Position numbers and translations under genes: made by a program. The notes below the pieces were generated by a model, which saw only the letters and a list, made by a program, of their open reading frames with translations, made no database searches and was not told where the DNA came from. Below, piece by piece: positions 60,888-64,000 of a stretch of DNA of 64,000 nucleotides (position 1 is its first letter; each line of letters opens with the position of its first letter). The stretch comes from Cellvibrio fontiphilus (GTDB lineage Bacteria > Pseudomonadota > Gammaproteobacteria > Pseudomonadales > Cellvibrionaceae): NCBI RefSeq assembly GCF_035317345.1, contig NZ_JAYKTU010000009.1; one strand, 5' to 3'.

Positions 60888-62303
60888 CTAATTGTCGTTC
60901 GAATTGTTCTTCGCAACCGCCAAGCGATTGTTAGATTTGAATTGATCAAGTTTGGCAATGAGCGGTCGAGTAGTCTCGTTGAAACGAGCAAGTTCTGTTT
61001 TGTCTATTCCTATCGCTTTAGGCAATGGAACCGTAACTGGATTGCGCACTTGACCATTTACATGAAACTCATAGTGGAGGTGCGGGCCTGAAGCAAGTCC
61101 GGTAGAGCCTACATAACCTATTACGTCACCTTGAGTTACTCTTGCACCATTACGCATGCCTTTGGCGAACGCATTCATGTGCCCATAAAGAGTTTGAATG
61201 CCTTGGCCGTGTTGGATGATTACCGTGTTGCCATAACCCCCTTTGCGCCCGGCAAAAGATACTTTTCCGTTACCTGTTGCGCGAATGGGTGTGCCCCGGG
61301 CAGCGGCATAATCTGTGCCTTTGTGGGCGCGAATAATGTGTAATACAGGGTGTTTGCGTGCAAGATTAAAATGTGAGCTGATACGTGCGAATTCGATAGG
61401 TGTTCGTAGGAAGGCTTTATGCATGCCTCTGCCATCGGGGGTGTAATAGGCGCTGTGACCGTCTTTGTCTGTATATCGGACCGCTTTAAAGGTTTTGCCT
61501 CCGTTTGTAAATTCGGCCGCTATAACCTTACCAAACCCAATTTTCTTGCCTTTAAGGAATTGTTCTTCATACATAACCTTAAAACTGTCGCCTTTTTGGA
61601 TATCGAGCGCAAAGTCTATATCCCAGCCAAAAATATTCGCCATTTCCATGGTCAAAGGGCTTGGCATGCCCGCGCGTTTACCTGCCATGTAGAGCGAGCT
61701 ATCTATTGTGCCTTGGCGAAAAGCATATTTCACGTCAGGTTTGAGGGTAACTTGTTTGCCCGAGAATCCCTTGCTGCTGCGCTCAAAGGTAAGGCTGTCT
61801 AACTCACTGATAATATATTTAAGCCCTGTAAGGCGGCCATCTTCAACCAAAAAGGACATCTTCTGCCCTGGGCGAATATGGCGCAAATCCTTTGCCTCTT
61901 TTGCGTCACTGAACAGCTCGTAGATAGCGCGATCATTTAGTCCTGCGCGCTTAAATAGGATGGATAAATTATCACCATTTTGAACAGTAAATTCCTTCCA
62001 TTGTGGGCCAACTGGTTCGGGTGTAATGACAACTGTTTTTTCCGGTTTGGCAGCAACCTCCTGAATAATTGATTCAACTGGCGGAATCACAATTGGGGTT
62101 GCTTGTGTCTCTGTACCCTGAATTTCAAGGCCGGGTATATTGGTGCTTTGAGTGATAACTGATGTTTTTTTTGCGTCATCTGTCATGACGAGGGCAGCTA
62201 TTAATCCAGTCGAAACAAGTGCGGCCGCAGTCAGGTGCCCGCGCGGTACGTGTTCCAACAGGGTCGATCGAATAATCTGGTAATAGTGCTTTATTGTCGG
62301 CAT
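60888..62303 (-). CDS. M23 family murein endopeptidase (MepM-like)
   Basis: A 471-residue inner-membrane-anchored peptidase. One transmembrane helix near residue 25; a LysM-like OapA domain at ~100-190 (WKEFTVQNGDNLSILFKRAGL); and an M23 LytM domain with AHKGTDYAA (H327, D331 as zinc ligands) and GPHLHYEFHVNG (H408, H410). All catalytic residues are visible, so it is probably active, cutting D,D-cross-links to let peptidoglycan grow. It is upstream of anmK on the same strand and close to the bactofilin gene. Its promoter region is shared divergently with tyrS2. Confidence 0.93.
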   Translation of the reverse strand: MPTIKHYYQIIRSTLLEHVPRGHLTAAALVSTGLIAALVMTDDAKKTSVITQSTNIPGLEIQGTETQATPIVIPPVESIIQEVAAKPEKTVVITPEPVGPQWKEFTVQNGDNLSILFKRAGLNDRAIYELFSDAKEAKDLRHIRPGQKMSFLVEDGRLTGLKYIISELDSLTFERSSKGFSGKQVTLKPDVKYAFRQGTIDSSLYMAGKRAGMPSPLTMEMANIFGWDIDFALDIQKGDSFKVMYEEQFLKGKKIGFGKVIAAEFTNGGKTFKAVRYTDKDGHSAYYTPDGRGMHKAFLRTPIEFARISSHFNLARKHPVLHIIRAHKGTDYAAARGTPIRATGNGKVSFAGRKGGYGNTVIIQHGQGIQTLYGHMNAFAKGMRNGARVTQGDVIGYVGSTGLASGPHLHYEFHVNGQVRNPVTVPLPKAIGIDKTELARFNETTRPLIAKLDQFKSNNRLAVAKNNSNDN

Positions 62304-62506
62304 GAGAAAATCTTTCGCATTTCTTTATATATGGAAGTGATCCAAGAAAGAGCATTTATAGCAGAAAAAAATCCCCTTAACACCCCAAAAGTTCATAACT
62401 TTGCAACAAGCGGTCGCTCTGGTCTTGTATTTGAAGGTAGATCGGGTATCTTTGCCGCCTTTTTGTTCCCGTTCGAAACACTTTGAAAAGGTTTGGTTGG
62501 TGCGCT

Positions 62507-63814
62507 ATGACTGCTGTTGACACGAATTTCCTGCAAGAATTGCACGATCGCGGATTGATTGCCCAAATGACTGGCGGAGATGCAATTATTGAGCATCTCA
62601 ACTCTGGCAGTCGCACCCTTTATTGTGGCTTTGATCCCACCGCAGATAGTTTGCACATAGGTAGCCTGGTGCCGCTGTTGATGCTTAAGCGTTTCCAGCT
62701 GGCAGGCCATAAGCCCATCGCATTGGTTGGTGGCGCCACAGGGCTAATTGGTGACCCCAGCTTTAAGGCGCAAGAGCGTAAGTTAAATACGTCTGATGTG
62801 GTTGCCGGGTGGGTCGATAAGCTCAAAAAGCAAGTCAGTCAATTTATTGATTTCGATTGTGGTTCCAACTCAGCCGAGGTGGTGAACAATCTGGATTGGG
62901 TTGGCAGGCTGGATGTGCTCACTTTCTTGCGTGATGTTGGTAAGCACTTTTCTATCAACAACATGATCAATAAAGAGTCTGTTAAGCAGCGTATTGAGCG
63001 AGAAGGTGAGGGGATCTCGTTTACCGAGTTCACCTATATGTTGCTGCAGTCTTACGATTTCTCCGAACTTTACTTACGTAACGCCTGTACTTTGCAGATA
63101 GGGGGGAGTGATCAGTGGGGTAATATCACAGGCGGTATTGATTTAACGCGCCGCATGCATGCTGCCCATGTCTTTGGTTTGACTATGCCGCTAGTTACCA
63201 AGTCTGATGGTACCAAATTTGGTAAGACGGAATCAGGTGCCGTATGGCTTGATGCTTCCAAAACCTCTCCCTATGCCTTCTATCAATTTTGGTTGAATAC
63301 TGCCGATGCGGATGCGTACAAATTCCTTCGTTATTTTACATTCTTAACTGTTGAGCAGATTGCGCTTATTGAGTCGGAGGATGCTACTCGCCAGGGTAAG
63401 CCAGAGGCACAGCGGATTCTGGCGGAAGAGGTTACTAGAATTGTCCATGGCGAAGCTGCACTTCATGCTGCCCAGCGCATCACGCAGGCGTTATTTAGTG
63501 ACGAAATTGCAGGCTTGAGTGAGTCTGATTTTATGCAGTTGCAACAGGATGGTTTGCCTTCATCCAAGTTGCATCGCTCAGAGCTGTCTGGTTTGTCTAT
63601 GGCGCAGTTGTTGGTAGATGTTGAATTGGTCGTGTCCGGCAAGCAAATCAAGGATGCGCTTGCTCGCAGTGCTGTATTTGTCAATGGTGTTGCGCAGGGG
63701 GTGGAGGGCAATATGAATTTGCCGGACGTGTTTGCTGCTGAAAAAGCATTTTTTGGTCGCTTTTATTTGGTTCGTGTCGGTAAAAAGAAATGCCACCTGT
63801 TCTGCATTGGGTGA
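62507..63814 (+). CDS. tyrS: Tyrosyl-tRNA synthetase, second copy (HIGS variant)
   Basis: A 435-residue class I synthetase closely related in type to E. coli TyrS but clearly diverged from the 1802-3070 copy. It shows GGATGLIGDPSFKA, DFDCGSNSAEVVNN, CTLQIGGSDQWGNI and KFGKT at 237-241, and an S4-like C-terminal domain (SGKQIKDALARSAVFVNG). The HIGH motif reads H50-I-G-S53, so the last His is Ser. ATG 62507 is chosen over TTG 62483. The place is the same as the tyrZ-type gene of Pseudomonas, next to an rRNA operon, so it is likely the housekeeping copy. Confidence 0.94.
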   Translation: MTAVDTNFLQELHDRGLIAQMTGGDAIIEHLNSGSRTLYCGFDPTADSLHIGSLVPLLMLKRFQLAGHKPIALVGGATGLIGDPSFKAQERKLNTSDVVAGWVDKLKKQVSQFIDFDCGSNSAEVVNNLDWVGRLDVLTFLRDVGKHFSINNMINKESVKQRIEREGEGISFTEFTYMLLQSYDFSELYLRNACTLQIGGSDQWGNITGGIDLTRRMHAAHVFGLTMPLVTKSDGTKFGKTESGAVWLDASKTSPYAFYQFWLNTADADAYKFLRYFTFLTVEQIALIESEDATRQGKPEAQRILAEEVTRIVHGEAALHAAQRITQALFSDEIAGLSESDFMQLQQDGLPSSKLHRSELSGLSMAQLLVDVELVVSGKQIKDALARSAVFVNGVAQGVEGNMNLPDVFAAEKAFFGRFYLVRVGKKKCHLFCIG

Positions 63815-63880
63815 GTTTTAAGCTGTTTGGTTGTTGGTTGTTCTTTATTTGTGGTGGCTGCGAATTTGATGAGAAAAAGC

Positions 63881-63909
63881 TTGCGTTAGTGCAGGGTGGT
63901 TCGTATAGT
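63881..63909 (+). promoter_or_regulatory. rRNA-operon-type (rrn P1-like) promoter
   Basis: TTGCGT (63881-63886), a 17-base spacer, and TATAGT (63904-63909) are followed by the GC-rich discriminator GCGCGCC, the hallmark of stringently controlled rRNA promoters; an A-rich GAGAAAAAG lies just upstream, as in UP elements. Position after tyrS matches the Pseudomonas order tyrS-16S rRNA. No mature rRNA sequence is reached before the window ends. Confidence 0.72.
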
Positions 63910-64000
63910 GCGCGCCCTGTCGAGCAGTGACCCGGTAACAACGTCCAGATCGATCAGTTGTAAAAAATTAATAAAATTAATGGTTTACAAAGTTTGAAAG

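Noticed and set aside
1..64000. CRISPR arrays, tRNA genes, insertion sequences or phage genes
   Set aside because: No regularly spaced repeats, transposase-like or integrase-like products, or cloverleaf-type sequences were seen on reading both strands. Short tRNAs could be missed by eye.
63910..64000. Beginning of 16S rRNA
   Set aside because: The last 91 bases look like a leader; no 16S 5' sequence is reached before the end.

Overview
The window looks like a chromosomal segment of a Cellvibrio-type gammaproteobacterium (Cellvibrionaceae or near relatives). This is inferred from three things: gene blocks arranged as in Pseudomonas (lptD-surA-pdxA-rsmA-apaG-apaH; a long cytochrome c oxidase operon; argC to tyrS just ahead of an rRNA-type promoter), a locus for the cellulose oxidation product cellobionate, and a Ser/Ala-rich linker typical of saprophytic relatives. 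No phage, insertion sequence, CRISPR array or tRNA was recognised.

Layout. 1-4.2 kb: end of an unknown gene, a DUF1961 secreted protein overlapping a LuxR-type regulator, a first tyrosyl-tRNA synthetase, and two small lipoproteins. 4.2-10.5 kb (minus strand): a BtuB-like receptor, a long palindromic repeat, a 1088-residue secreted cytochrome c/propeller protein and a DUF1080 protein. 10.7-16 kb: two divergent L,D-transpeptidases of different families, then a 728-residue protein carrying the tubulin GTP-binding signature, isolated by its own promoter-like site and terminator. 16-19.6 kb: flavin reductase-like, GFA and GNAT genes, then an AraC regulator coupled to a degenerate GGDEF membrane protein. 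19.8-24.6 kb: a TonB-dependent receptor paired with a beta-propeller phytase. 25.2-30.8 kb: gluconokinase, a LacI-type regulator, a GPH-type symporter and a GH94 cellobionic acid phosphorylase, together a plausible cellobionate pathway.

30.9-41 kb: a MaoP-like protein with a histone-H1-like tail, rpsT, murU-amgK (MurNAc recycling), divergent from lptD-surA-pdxA-rsmA-apaG-apaH. 41.3-51.7 kb: an outer-membrane protein, a 0.6-kb gap with a nested inverted repeat, then coxB (with fused haem c domain)-coxA-ctaG-coxC-[DUF2909 on the opposite strand]-SURF1-small thiol protein-ctaA-ctaB-PCu(A)C-SCO. 51.9-56.8 kb: a YIP1 membrane protein, and hemL-thiE-hemJ-ClC on the minus strand. 57-64 kb: argC, a DUF6776 coiled-coil membrane protein, bactofilin, erpA, anmK, an M23 peptidase, and a second tyrosyl-tRNA synthetase followed by an rrn P1-like promoter at the edge of the window.

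The most unusual item is the orphan tubulin/FtsZ-superfamily protein next to cell-wall cross-linking enzymes. Also notable are the two non-identical TyrRS genes (one with HIGS instead of HIGH), the cellobionate locus with a candidate operator, the DUF1080-cytochrome pair separated by an internal terminator, and the DUF6776-bactofilin pair. All family assignments are from reading motifs by eye; no database search was run.
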